The notes: generated by a model not told the origin, from the sequence alone. DNA of 64,000 bases from Voacanga thouarsii (GCA_026120185.1 JANUWF010003367.1:4317228-4381227); one strand, 5' to 3'; numbered from the stretch's first letter, positions 35,501 to 48,305 are shown. Made by a program: numbers and translations.

Positions 35501-37639
35501 GAAATGAGTTACCTTTTAAAAATTACTATCGCAAGCAATGCTCCCAAAACTTATTCCACTTGGCATTGGCATGTATGTTCTTTATGATTAAAAGCACTCA
35601 AGAAGATTGGTCGTGTGCATCTAGGCAGCAACATGAGAGCACAAGCACCTTCAATTTGGCAATACATTACAATGTTTTAAATGAGAAAATGAGTCTCTAT
35701 GCATATGATTACCATTCTAATCTCATAATTTGGAAAATGAGTCTCTATTTCATAATTACCATTCTAATTATATTAAGCTTGAGTTGATTGATATGAATTA
35801 ATATACATTTACTTATGTGCATTTAGTGGGTGATCAAGGTTTTAATCCAAGGACTTAAGTTGTGATTTGCTTATTCTTGCTAGGACTCAAGGTAAGTCTC
35901 CACATTCACGACATCCAATACATAATGTATCCAAAGTATGATTATTATGTAAATTATACATATAATTATTATTTGGGAATTGAATATGTTTAACTTATAT
36001 GATTGAATCCCCGTGAGTGATGGGTGATCATTCCTCGTGGGTAATGAGTGATTACCCTTATGTTAGTTTTATTAAATAATTGTTGTTACATTTAATTTTT
36101 GTTTGTGTATTCCCGTGAGTGTTGGTTGATTTTGTAGTGGCTTAGTGACTAGAAAACATTCAATTTATAGGGAAAACTTTGTCGAAATTTTCACTTAACA
36201 ATGATTTTAAACATACTTTGATCAAAATAGTCTTTTCTTACAAAAGTATCAGACTAGAATAGAACTAATTTGTCTGCTTCAAATATAGGTTTCAAAACTA
36301 AACTTGTTTAGCAAACTATTATACACTTGGTTCTTCCTAACTTCTAGAACATAAGGTATATCATTTAGAGTAAGACACTTTCCAAAAGCGAGGTTAAGAA
36401 TCATCGTTCTTCTGTCTTGGTCCAACACATTTGGAGAGTTTTTATACAAAAAATTTCCATTTTCCAAATATTAGAATGTATTCAAAGCTTGTTTAGAATA
36501 TATTCCAAATATTAGAATATAACTAGTCCAGCTTTGGTACATCAGCTTGTTTTACTCATAACTTTCAATCCACAAGTCTAAATGATGTCAAACTTGTTTT
36601 AAAATATCCTTAAGACCTTCCTTTACAATTTCCAACTCATGGAATACCAATTCTCTTACTGATTTCATTTAGTTTTGAACACAAATTTCTAATAGTTAAA
36701 TCTCGTTGCTGATTTGACACATTTTATTATTTTTACGATAACTTTTGTTCCGTAAATTTGATTAACTTGAAACTTGTGTCAAAATACTCCTAGAATCCTT
36801 AGTCGTAAACCTATTTTTTTCAATTCCAGAAAATTTATAAAACTACTGATGAAAACCCATCTAGGATTTTCTGAAATTCCTTCATTTTTTCAGAAAAACA
36901 ATTATATCTTGGCTCTTCTTCTTCCATAGCACATCAATATCACTTCGTTCATTTCATTTATCTTAAACATCAGTTATTCACACAATTCCCAACCGTGACC
37001 AAAGCTGTATTTTCACAAACCAAACCATAACAAAACTGGCAGCTTGCAATTATCACATAATCATCACAGTTTCAATAATATCACTTCATTTCTTTCTTTC
37101 TTTCCAATAGTTGTATTAGCCCAACAAGCACATCAAGTGTGTTTTATCACATATCCAGGAACTAAAAGACCAAAATCTGATTGAATGGCAGCATGCAAAA
37201 TGAAAGCACGGCATGTGGTTGATGCACCCATCATTGATAGGGCTTACCAAGAAGAAGTTGATGACAATGATGCAATGAGTATATCTTTGGTAGTTGTTCT
37301 TAATCCTTTAACACATAAAGAAGGCATAAATGAGTTACTGGATGTTCAGGAGGAAACATTAGAACCCGTCCAGGATTTGAACTACAATGTATCTAATGAT
37401 GAGGGCGATTGGGAAATAGATTCTCAAACAGAAGTTGATTCTGAGGAGTACACTTCAGAGGAAGACTCAAGCAAATAGTGTATTTTAATTAGTTGATTAG
37501 TTTTTCATAGGTCCATCTTGATCTCCACATACGTGAAGTACGAGTTACAATTTACTTTTATGTATATATATTAGTGAGAAAATGTGACATTTTTCCATAA
37601 ACTTACATTTTTTTTTTAAATTATGTTTTTCCCTCTTAG
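32561..37639. other. CACTA interior, no recognised protein domain
   Basis: 32580-32900 is pyrimidine-rich like a gene leader, with an imperfect duplication (TCAGTGATCCACCTC at about 32842 and 32921). The following 4 kb reads like long intron or non-coding DNA. One clean open frame, 37185-37478 (97 aa, very acidic C-terminus), has no match I recognise. It might be a transposase tail. Confidence 0.45.
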
Positions 37640-39290
37640 ATATGTCTACTTGAGATCAACAGCCTTCAGCTGATGCAAACCGTACTCATACATGAGACCG
37701 CACGCCATCACCTAGGCATACTCCAAGGATCCCAGTGCCTGGTCAGCAACCGGGAGATACACCATCTGTGCAGGGCAGTAAGTCTCCCGTTGTTCTATCA
37801 TCTGCAGCATATTTTCTGCCTAGATCTCAGGATTAGGATCCACAACTGTTGATTATACCACGAGCTGACGGGTATTATTTTGTACATTACGCTGTATTTT
37901 ATAAGTAGATTATAATTACTTAAGTATATTTCATTCACTTTAATTTTTAACCTCCATGATTAATTTTACAAACAAGATTTGTTGGTTCCTATCGCTGTGT
38001 ACGGGAGATCACCTCGATATTCCAGAGGTATTTTAACGAGCCCTACACCACATTTGCGGATGTACCAATGCACGTGAAGAATTTCTGGTTCGAAAAGTTC
38101 GGAGTAAGTTACTATTTATTATATAAATGCATAATATTTATGATTTTTTATATTTACAATATATTAACAACTTCGAATATAATGTAATTTTTTGCATAAG
38201 TTATTTCGTTGGGCCGATGATCGCAATAGTCGGATCCGAGCTAATTGGGAGCACAAGTGCAGGACTCGTCTTTCAGATAACTTGTCCAAGGCTCGGAGGG
38301 CGACCCCAGTTGGTCAGTCCTCTTCCTGGATTGACGATCAGATTTGGGAGCAAATGAGGCAGCGCTGGAATACATAGGAGTTTCAGTAGCTCTCCTCCAT
38401 TGTTAGGAGGAACAGGGGTCGTGCCATTGTAACTCATATTGGAGGCTCGGTCTCGTTCACCGTCCACGAGAATCGTATGGTAATTTTCTTCGAGTGTTCG
38501 CATGTTTTGTAATTTTATTTCATTTAATATATTTTCAGACAATATTCTAATAAGTTATCATTGTAAATGCAGCGGCACAAGATGGGCCATGACTTTTCTC
38601 ATATTAACTGGTATAAGAGGCTACATACTTTTCAGAGTGGGGATAGACAGGGGCAATACGTCAGCGAGCGTTCTTACAAGACATTGGTAAAGAGTTAAAA
38701 ATTGTGTATTAAAAAATACTTTATATTTAGTTACATTTCACCTAAAAAGAAATGACTTCTCTCAATTTTAGGAAGACGTGATGGCCACTAAGGAGCGCCT
38801 TACTTAGGCTTCTTCCACTGGGTCTGAGAGCATGCCTCTGCTGTTGTCCCAGATGACCAGGCTCTATTTATTGAGGCGGCTGGCGGGTTCAATAGAGGTT
38901 GAGTTTTTGGACTTGGCTCGGAGGTAGCCCGAGCCATGCAACAGCTCCAGAGGAGTTCCTCACGGTCCACGGAGACCTCTACAGCTATAGACATTGAGTA
39001 GATAGTTGAGAGGAGGGTAGAAGAGAGGGTGCAAGTGGTGAGACAAGAGCTTGCGAGGGATTTTGATCAAAAAGTTGATCATATTCAGAGTTGGATGACA
39101 CTGATGTCGGAGAGGTTCGGACTTCCTATACTACCGATATCGTCGACACGGGCAACCGATGGGGAGGACGACACTGGTGGCAGCTCCTTCATTCCGTCCC
39201 CAAATCCTCATCCTTCGACCTATTCGTGTCCTCTATCTCCACCCCCACCTCCTTCAGCTGGCGCCACTACTGTTTGGGGATTCTATTATA
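37640..39290 (+). pseudogene. CACTA ORF2, plant transposase PF03004 (Ptta/En/Spm) type, broken
   Basis: Exon-like pieces in order: a proline-rich N-terminus (about 37640-37870), REITSIFQRYFNEPYTTFAD...NFWFEKF (37990-38103), RWADDRNSRIRANWEHK... then SWIDDQIWEQMRQRWN (38203-38377), THIGGSVSFTVHENRM (about 38430-38479), and a piece with RHKMGHDFSHINWYKR and YVSERSYKTL (38572-38685). The spacing of W/F residues, the 'HTGGS'-like motif and the 'ERS.KT' motif are those of PF03004. Introns have GT/AG-like edges. Stops (for example TGA at 37649, TAG at 37837) often sit where CGA or CAG would be expected, suggesting deamination. Confidence 0.8.
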
Positions 39291-39519
39291 CATTTTATCA
39301 TTTATATTACATTGTTAAAAGATAATACCATTTGGCACATTACAGTTATCATATTATTTATTTCATATTGTTGAGCTAATTAATTTCCTTTCCAATTTAA
39401 TAAAATCGGTTTACGCATTTTTCTGAATTCATGTTGTGTGTTATATATTGTTTCAATGTGTAATACGTTATAGGGGGTTCGAGATAATTTCAAAATAGGT
39501 GTTTTCATTAAAAAATAAA

Positions 39520-40129
39520 AATAAATCAGCTACGGGTTAGTTACAGACCGTCACTAATCCGTTTCTAATTTAGCTACGGATTAGTGACGGCAAGAAATAT
39601 TAAAATTAGTAGCCGTCACTAATCCTTTTCTATTTTAGCTAGGGATTTGCGACGGTGGAATATATTTCCATAAATTGAATTCAAAATTAGTTTTTCCGTC
39701 GCAAAATTAGCTACTACTTTGCGACGGTAATTTAATTAAATGCATAAAATAAATTTAGATAGCTGTTGCTAAATCGTCGCCAAAATTGCAAGGGAATTTT
39801 TGCTGTCTCTAATCCGTCGCTACATTGGTTACGGTTTAGCTACGGCACGAATTAATTTTCTATAATTCTATATGAAGAAATAAAAAAAGGTCTCATTATC
39901 TCATCGCTAAACCGTCGCTAAATTGAACGCTTCAATTTCGTTGACCGGATTTTTTACTCTTGCTAAACCCTTTCTATTAGAGACGGCTAATGTTTGCCAT
40001 CGCTAAAATTTCATTTAGCAACCACGTATTCAGCGACGGCTTACCCCATCGCTACGCTGTCGCTAATTGTAATTCACGACGGATTAACGACCGCTTAAGC
40101 CGTCGCAAACCTCGTATTTTCTTGTAGTG
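39520..40129. repeat. right subterminal repeat array and TIR of the CACTA element
   Basis: Repeated TAGCTACGGATTAGTGACGG-like units in both orientations, ending in the inverted CACTACAAGAAAA terminus. Confidence 0.8.
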
Positions 40130-41125
40130 ATTGCCATTGAGCTATTGTAGTCTCCGTTCTCACACGTCCGAATAGTACTTCAAGATACTTGGAGTTCAAA
40201 CCCTAATTTTCTCCTGTCTCCAAAGTATCAGAAATGTGTCAAATCTCACTTAATGATCTCGAGTAACCAGATTACATTCAGCACAAATGATATACCGAAA
40301 ATAGAGTAAGTGATAGAAAAATACTGATATTTTCTTCTTTCTGCTACAAGTTGAAGATAAAATGCAATTGCATTGTCATTCCCATGTGCAAATACATCAA
40401 GAAAGAAAAAGGGGTCAGAAGTCTTAGATTGTAATGATGGCTTAAATGGACATAGCCAGAGATGTTGATCTGCTTGCTCAACTCGAAAGACGTCTTTTGC
40501 CAAATAGAGTAACTGGAACCATTCTTCTATATATATATGGAAACCACAGGCTGCTACAACGACCAGAGAGAGTTTATTGCAACATAAAGCAAGGGATTAA
40601 CCTTTGTAGAGAAAATTACCCGAAACATGCAAGTGTTGAAATGAGATCTGACTAGTTGTTGATTTACCAGTTACAGTTATACCTTAAATTCAAGGACTAT
40701 GTTGCTTGAATTGAACATCTTCGGGAAAGAGGGAATCCAATTTATGTTTCATCAATGCCATGAAAGTAACCTGCCAGCTGCTACTCTCCCTTATAGTTCA
40801 TGGCCATGGCTCCATAGCTGATTCTCTTGGTAAACAGTATTATTTGGCAAATTCCAAATAACCCACCCAAATATATTCAAATGCTTGATAATTAGCTGGT
40901 TCTTCGTGATCAAAATCCCTTAATTAGATGGTTTATCCATCCTTCATGTTTTGGATGAGACTAACATGTATGCCTTAACCCGGCCGCATGCACAATTTAT
41001 TTCAAGCATTCTTGAATACGTGTTGAGAATTGAAGTCAAGATTTTCAATCTACTGTAGCAATTAGATTGATTTCAGGCTTCTTGAATAACTATATATATA
41101 AGCCAAGTTTATTACCTCTTGAATA
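40130..41125. other. between CACTA element and INO 3' end
   Basis: It should contain the INO 3' UTR at its right end. An 85-aa frame on the minus strand (40246-40503) has no recognised similarity, and I do not call it. Confidence 0.5.
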
Positions 41126-42136
41126 TTAGATTAAGCCAGCATCTCTGTCACCTTGCTCCTCTCCCTCTTCCCCTCGGCATGGTGGAAAATGTGCCCACTA
41201 CAGTAGATACAAGGAAAGGATTCAATTATATGCCTGAAACATGTTGTATTCTCCAACAACAGAAGTTCAACAACTCACATTTTTAGCTGCTGTACTGAAT
41301 GCTTGCTTGTGACTCATGTTGGGATCTACTGCCTTCAATCTTTGTATTTCTTCCCTAATACGCATGAAATCTTGATATAAGTACATCCAATAATGCGTCT
41401 CTACTCAATCGAAAACCAAATCATCATGGACGTTAATCAAACCATTTCAGAACCTGATGAAGCAGTTGTAAGCTGATGGAGCTCGCTGTTTCTTCTCCGG
41501 GGCTGTGAAAATTATCAGATTCAGATCAGATATGCAATGTTGATAAAGCATGCAGAAAAGCATTTAGCATAATAATCTGAACAGTTTCTGTAAATTTACG
41601 TTTGTTGATAATTGGATTAACGGGTCGAACATCCTCGTCTTCTTCATCAGATTGCATGACCTTGGATGGACTGCGTTTATCCAAGATTTTCTCAACAGCA
41701 CCTGCTTCCTTAGGGAAAACTTCTTTATTATTCAGCTGCACAGGCACCAAAACAAGTGCAAGTTAGCGAAAACAAGGTAAATAAGTTGAAAGAATACTAC
41801 AGTACAATTCCTTACCTCATCATCCTGCTGGTTTAGAGAAGCAAAAAGATGCAGTGGAAGAAACGAAGCTTTCGTCATATTCACTGAAAGAAGGCCGGTG
41901 CAGTGGCCACATCTCACCGTCACAACGGTAGACAAGCTCCTATATGGAACACTGACCTGCATTGTCCAGAAACCATAGATAAAAAACATCCATTGCATTC
42001 ACAGAACTTTGCAATTTCCATTTGCAGAAAACAGCAAGAAAACATTGGTTACCAGCAAAAGTGTGGTGCAATGACCACACTGAACGTAGCAAAGTTGCTC
42101 TTGCAGATCAAAGAGATTCTTAAGATCAGTTGACAT
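41126..42136 (-). CDS. INO: INNER NO OUTER, YABBY transcription factor
   Basis: Nuclear transcription factor that in Arabidopsis promotes growth of the ovule outer integument. Exons on the minus strand are 42136-42053, 41956-41816, 41735-41600, 41502-41454, 41354-41279 and 41197-41126, joining in frame to 185 aa. The C2C2 zinc finger uses Cys20/Cys23 (CYVQCGHC) and Cys44/Cys47 (VRCGHC). The INO-type stretch VNMTKASFLPLHLFASL follows, unlike other YABBYs. Residues 121-168 are the HMG-like YABBY domain (PPEKKQRAPSAYNCFI, EEIQRLKAVDPNMSHKQAF, NWAHFPP), with an acidic tail between the two domains. The start was chosen at the ATG before the zinc finger. An in-frame ATG at 42235 would add 33 residues that do not look like the family. 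Confidence 0.95.
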
Positions 42137-43114
42137 ATCTTCTTTTTTGGGACTTTTCTTAGAGGTGAAAAGAAGGCAATGAGAAAGTACAGGAAGTGAA
42201 AAGCTATATGCAAATGATGTTATTGTCACTGGCATACGTAAATGGAAATATACGTATAAGATTTAAGGTGAAATACTAGGATAAATGATTCATTAAGTTG
42301 TGATAACTTTTTCTAATTTCTTGCTTAAGCTCCAATGGGGAACTAGAAATTTGATGATTTTGGAAGCATAAAATGAAGTTCTAATGTAGTTTTCTCCCAA
42401 TTTAAGGCTTCTTCCATCTGTCCGTGCCCTCCATCTTCTCTCTTTCACTCTCTTGAAAATGAAAGTGCAGTGAGTTTTTACCATATTAGAGGGCATGGAG
42501 AGTTCCTAGAACATGAAAAGAACAAGGAAAGGCTTCTTAAGTTTCTTAGGTTTTCGTCTTTCCCCAAAGAGAGCAAGAATAATTGACCCTTGTGAGGAGG
42601 CATATGCTGTAAATTTCTGTCCATGTTAGATTTCTGTCCTCTCTCGCAGTTAATAATATTTCTTGAGAAAGAGCATTCAAGTTTTTAACATGATTTTTTA
42701 GAAACCACAGTCTTATGGTTACTTCAAATTTGCACGATCATTCAATAGTTCTTGGTTAAATAATTGAAAATGAGTTCACATGGCATGAAACAAGCAATAG
42801 ACCGTAACAGATGTGTGTGTGTGTCTGTCTCTCTATATATATATATATAAACTAGAGGATAGAAAATTCAATTCAGAAAGAAACTCTTGATAATAAATGT
42901 TTTCAATTAATTATATTATTATTTTAAGCGATTTACTTTGTTATTACTTCTATATTTAAAATGAAAAAAATAAGAATGACTGTGTTACATTATTATCTGT
43001 TAAGAAAAATTAGGGACTAATATACACACACTAGATATCTACTTAAGAAAGAAAGTTGAAAATTAATTAATATATTTAGCTTCACTATTTTTTTATGTCC
43101 AGTTTATAAGGTTA
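42137..43114. other. INO upstream region
   Basis: This is the presumed INO promoter side. A mixed TG/TC/TA microsatellite lies at 42812-42849. No TATA box is assigned. Confidence 0.4.
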
Positions 43115-43290
43115 TTTTTTATTAGTCAATTCAATTTCTTACCTTTTATACTAACAGAACCTAAAAAAAGGAACAAAATTGTACAAAAATAATAGTTAAG
43201 AGACCTAACAGTCGAAAAAAAAGAAAAAAATCTTCAAAAATAAAAGTTAAAAGACTGAATCGGCTAATTTTTTAAACATATTTATAAAGT
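43115..43290. mobile_element. foldback MITE, family 3 copy a (partial)
   Basis: The left arm AGTCAATTCAATTTCTTA and, inverted, the right arm AGCCGATTCAGTCTTTTA match the ends of the better-preserved copy at 45975-46235. The centre is deleted. Confidence 0.55.
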
Positions 43291-43489
43291 ATATATAAGT
43301 TTCACAAATTAGTAATTATCTAATTGTTAGATTTTCTACAAAAGTTTTAAAAAAATAAATATATCAAATTTTAATTACTGGAATATATGCCTTCTAGACT
43401 AGTTTATCTGATATAATTATCGAATTTATTAATAAAAAAATTTATTTTCAAAATTTGTTTGTGAATTTATATTTTATTTGTGCACGATT

Positions 43490-45215
43490 TTTTTTTATTG
43501 GGAATGATTCATTATGTTTAAATAAGTGATCCATGTGAATGATAATCTTTCACAGTAAGGTATGGATCACAGGTTACTTAACACATAAATGATTGTTCTT
43601 AACCAATTGATGATAATGGGAATCTCATCATATATAGGTTATGGTGTTATGAATTTGAAATGGGAAATGACTTACCTTTAACCAGTGAGTTGTCCACTCA
43701 CTTCATAGCATGAGTGTATTTCAAATACATAGAATAGGATCTGTAATAGTTATTTCTAAAAGTACTATTTAAAAGAAACCCATACTATTACTGCTACAGT
43801 GTGAACTAATAGTTTACCACTTGAGTATAAATTGGTAGTTTGACGAAGCTAAAAGCATATATTTTGATAGATTGCAATTGAGGTTCTTTCGTAAAACCAA
43901 TATATTTGTATGTTTGGTATATGTGACTGGTTAGTTAAGACAGACTTGTACAAGATAACTTCTACGCTTTATCGCCCATTGTGACTGTTCAAATGATCTA
44001 ATTATCCAGGGTCTTGGGGAACATAATTTGGATGTTTACTTTAGAGTAACTTTCTTGAAAAGTGAAAAATTTCTAGAAGTCGTGGATCATTGGATTAGAG
44101 GTTTAAGGATGATAGATGTCTATTAGAGAAGTGTTAGTACACTCTTCCTCTCTAATTGCACGGCGATACGTAGAGCGGTATTTTAGTCATTAAACCTATA
44201 AGTCGAAGATTTTGCTAACGCAGCATTGTCCTTGGGGTCAATATTTTCTTATGGTGATATTAGAAAATATTTAAAATATAAAATATAACTATATATATAA
44301 TAGAGGTATTTTGGTCATTTTAATAGTCAAGGCGATGTGTCTTTTAGTCCCCAGAATGGCCCTTAAGTCATGAAAAATTTGGATTAAGGAATTGGTCTTG
44401 ATATTTATGAGTTTTATTTTATTAGTCTAATTTATTATTGGATTAGAATAAAATAAAAGGTCCGAGATAGAGTATTTATTTTATCTACTTTAATTGGTTA
44501 ATTAATTATTTAGGGCACATGCCTAAATTGAATAATTAGAAAATTAATCTGGTTATAGACTAAATAAAAGATATAAAATTTTATATTGACCTATTTGAGT
44601 TTGTTAATTATTTATTGGGCTATTTAATAAAATTTAGAAAATAAATAATTAAGATTTATTATTTATGGGTGTTCAACCCCAAAAATAAATAATTTTATCT
44701 GGCCCAATGAATAAGACCAACGGTAAAATAAAATCTAAAAAAATTAAATTAATTAATTATTAATTTAATTAATTAAATAAAGCAACACGAGATGGAACTT
44801 TTGTTATTTCGCATGCAAAATAACAAAAAGTATGAAAGCCTTCTATTTGCATGAGGACAGATTACTCTCTCGAGGTGTGGAAAGAAAATAGGAAATGAAG
44901 ATATGACTGTTTCATTATTTAATTGGGCAATCACAGAGAAAATCATATTGTTCATATAAGAGACCCAATTTATAGAAACGAGGGTCTGTGAAAATTTCAC
45001 AGAGAAGAAAAACGTATTGCAAACCTACTTCATTAAGCCTTCATCGGCTGTGCTACGGACACCATTTCGGAAGATTAAAGATTTCGGGTAGATGAGACAC
45101 AGTAGACGTTTGTAAGGTCGTGATTCAATAGCCTCAAGTATCCTTGTACAGACATTTATACCAGTGCGAAGAGGGTCATTCAACCATAGAGGTAAATTTT
45201 CGTTTTCCTAACATA
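43490..45215. other. non-coding block resembling an old LTR or leader
   Basis: Long, structured but non-coding DNA of mixed base composition. It includes purine/pyrimidine blocks and a final part (44930-45200) that reads like a retrotransposon leader. I cannot find matching ends or a second copy in the window, so the identity is open. Confidence 0.3.
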
Positions 45216-45974
45216 CTTTCGTTTTGATGATTTTTGCCATTTTAACCCTACATTAATCACATCGGATATAATTTGTCATTTTATCAAAGTGTTTAAATAA
45301 TGTTATATTGTGAAGTTTACTTAATTTCAAATATATGACTATTAAACTAATGATATATCTATTCATTTAACTTGTATCGTATCAAATATTAAAAAAAAAA
45401 TGTCAAGGAAATAATTATATTAACTATTTTATTGGATCAACTAAAAGTAAAATTAGAACAACAACGGTGTAAATTAATTAAATTTTGAAAGTATTCATTG
45501 ATTCATTTATTAGTTTTCATTAAATAATAAAATTTTATTAAGATTCTGTTTCAAAATTTCTCTTAAATTTGAAATAAATTTGCGTTGGCTTCTTTTATTA
45601 ATTTTCTTTTCTTTTAATTTTTCATCAAATAATAAAATTTTCTAAAGAATTTATTCCCAATTCCACTCAAAGTTGAGAATAATTCATTTATTAATTTCTT
45701 TTTAATTTTTTTTATTAATTAACCGTCTTTAACTTGGAATGGATTGTTCTATAAGAATTTTGCATGCCAAATCTATCCCAAATTCAGAATGGAGTTTGAA
45801 CGGGTTTTTTGTTAATTTTTATTAAGATAACATATATTTTTAAGAATCTATTCTGAACTTATTCCAAATTTTAATTAAATTTGGGATAAATTAATAACAA
45901 ATAATTTTATTACTTTATTATTAAATCTTTCTAAATTTGGAGGCAAAATTTTTAATTATTTTGTTATTTAAAAA

Positions 45975-46235
45975 AATCAGTCAATTCAGTCCTTTAACTT
46001 TTATTTTTGATGATTTTTGTCTTTTTTTCTTTTTTTTTTAACTTATTAGGTCCCTTAATTATTATTTTTTGTCCTTTTTATTAGAGTTTCATTAGTCAGA
46101 TGAAAGTTTGACTAATGAAACCCTATAAAAATGATCAAAAATATATAAAAATGATCAATAAGAGACCTAAAAATTGAAAAAAAAATATATAAATTTATAA
46201 AATATAAAAATTAAGAGATTGAATTGATTATTATT
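45975..46235. mobile_element. foldback MITE, family 3 copy b
   Basis: Nearly the whole 260-bp sequence is an inverted repeat centred at about 46103. The left arm (CAGTCCTTTAACTTTTATTT, later AGAGTTTCATTAGTCA) pairs with the right arm (TGACTAATGAAACCCTATAA, later TTAAGAGATTGAATTGA). No coding content. Confidence 0.75.
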
Positions 46236-46860
46236 TTTTCTTTGCGAACCAATTTAAATGGCATTGGTTGGCCCAATTCTTGGTGGGCCGGATGTTAGGT
46301 CGTTAAGTGAGGCCCTACGTCTTGACCTTCAGGTGGATAATGATGGCCCGACACATCCAGTTTTTTTGTCTCTTGCAAATTTGTTCGATTCATCATCGGC
46401 GATCAAATCACCATACACCTATTACCATTTTAAAAAATAAAAATAATAAATTATCCACTACGTGAACTTTGAGAGTTACAACCACAAGAGTCCTTCCTTC
46501 CCACCATCTACCTATACATACAATATTTCAATTGTTTTTTAGGTTGGTGTCTTGTGCGTTATACGATATAATTTTAATATTCTTAATTTTTTTATATTTA
46601 AAAATAATTGAAATAAGAAGATAATTCTAATATTAAAAAAATAAAAAATTTATATAATTTTGATTTGGCATGCATCTGAGGCCGATGAACTTTGATTTGG
46701 TGATGCACCTAGAAAGATTAATTCTATAATGAAAATAAACTATTGTTTAAGAGTGTAATGTTCTTACAAATATTTTTGTCACCACATTCATGTCCTAATC
46801 AAATTTTGATATTCAATTAGAAATTAATTCTTTATGATAATATATCTATATCTAAATAAT
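46236..46860. other. intergenic
   Basis: A small GC-richer patch with a 60-aa frame (46258-46440) of no known family; otherwise AT-rich. Confidence 0.45.
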
Positions 46861-46877
46861 TAAGTAAACTGAATTCC

Positions 46878-47045
46878 TTCATCGTTGAGGCCCCTCTGTG
46901 AGAAGAACAACACTAAAAGTTTACCTTTAGTTTCGCAGACTTAGAAGACCTCATCGTTGAGGCCCTCTGCAAGAAGGCCCCTTTGCAGAAGACCTACAAG
47001 GTCCCTCTGCAAGAAGGTCCCTCATCGTTGAGGCCCCTTTGCAAG
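46878..47045. repeat. local repeats of CATCGTTGAGGCCC
   Basis: CATCGTTGAGGCCC occurs at about 46880, 46952 and 47022, and CCTCTGCAAGAAGG occurs twice in between (about 46974 and 47005). Spacing is near 70 bases. Origin unknown. Confidence 0.75.
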
Positions 47046-48250
47046 GCAAAGAACTACAGCTATGAGCAATGCCGATTTTGCCATCCTGGACTGATCACCC
47101 TTGGAATTGAATGACATTGGGATTGAATGATCAAACTCAATTGCAGCAACTCAATTGTGGATGAAAGGTGGATTTCAAGGGCTTGGAATTCTGTAGTGAA
47201 GGCCTCGGTTCTGTGCAATGAACAGGGCCTGGTTTGATACTTTGCCTTGAAGTCAACAATGTATTCTTAAATAAGAGAAAGAAGTCGCAAGATTAAATTC
47301 AGATAACTCTGATTAATTCTATTTTTTTTTAAAAAAAAAACTCTTAAAATTTCTTTACTAATAAAAAAAATTCTTAAAAAATCTTAAATTTACAGTGTCA
47401 AGTATCAGAGCAGGGGAGTGTCATGTATCATAACAGAAGGTTTCCGTAACTCCTATAGAAAGAGATTTAGGAACAAAAATAATTATTTGTCTTTTTTGTT
47501 TTAGTAAATACTCAGAAAATTGAATGTACAAAGTTGAGTTTTAAATACAAAATCTCTTCGTTTGATGATAAAGTGAACTTAAATCTGGATTGGATGTCGT
47601 AATTTCAGTACAAAAATTATACAATTATTTTATAGTCTAAATTAGAAAAAGAAAGAAATTTTCGATACTAAAAATAGTTGCATATTAACATTTTTTTTAA
47701 TAGAATGACGTAATTTTTATAGAATTAAACCTTATTTATCAAATCATAAATATTGTTCATACAATCGATATTCATATGATCAATGTTAACACTTAAGATA
47801 ATCGTGTAATTTCATACGCCAAATTATATAGTTTTGGATTAACAAAATCTTTCAACGACTCAATTATTATGAATCTATTATCTTAAAGTGTTAACGACAT
47901 AACACAATTATTTCTAACCATTTTTTTTTCAAATTTATTTCTCTTTAAGAAAATTCTTTCTTGAATTGAATTTTGAGTGAGATTAAACTAGTTAAAAATT
48001 ACTATTATATATTTTGTCATAATCTTAAAAACAATAGAAATGAAAATAAGGAGCAAAACAATCCCTAACTTTTTGCAAGATTTTAATATGTCCCCACACA
48101 TTTAATTGTTCCAATTAACTACCATTGTAGTATCTCCTTAAAAATTTAACAACAAAATATTTTTTTGAAAAAATTCATGTGGTATACAAAAAAAAAAAAC
48201 CCTAATAATTTTCCCTAACCAAAACCTAAAATTATTCTATTGAGCAAAAT
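47046..48250. other. intergenic, AT-rich
   Basis: No gene is recognised. Confidence 0.5.
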
Positions 48251-48305
48251 TCAACCACCTTCTTTTTCTTCTCCCTCCCTCCCTCACCAATGCTAGGACT
48301 ACTTG

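Larger units (their letters stand above)
31136..40129 (+). mobile_element. CACTA (En/Spm) DNA transposon, about 9 kb, decayed
   Basis: The left end is CACCACAAGAAAA (31136; first bases CACCA instead of CACTA). The right end, inverted, is CACTACAAGAAAA (ending 40129). Flanking triplets AAT and ATT differ at one base. Both ends carry dense subterminal repeats of the type TAGCGACGG or CCGTCGCTA in both orientations (31150-31760, 32340-32560, 39520-40115), the binding-site arrays of CACTA elements. The interior holds a broken PF03004-type ORF2 (37640-39290). No TNP2-type transposase is recognisable, so the element cannot move by itself. Confidence 0.88.

Noticed and set aside
40246..40503. 85-aa minus-strand frame downstream of INO
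   Set aside because: No recognisable family, no splice partners, and the C-terminus is a random hydrophobic AT-rich stretch.
43490..45215. Solo LTR
   Set aside because: It is LTR-like in texture, but I could not find TG...CA ends with a target duplication or a second copy, so it is listed only as an unidentified block.
47395..47415. GTATCAGAGC, like a retroelement primer-binding site
   Set aside because: There is no LTR end, gag or partner LTR around it, so a ten-base match in 64 kb is not enough.
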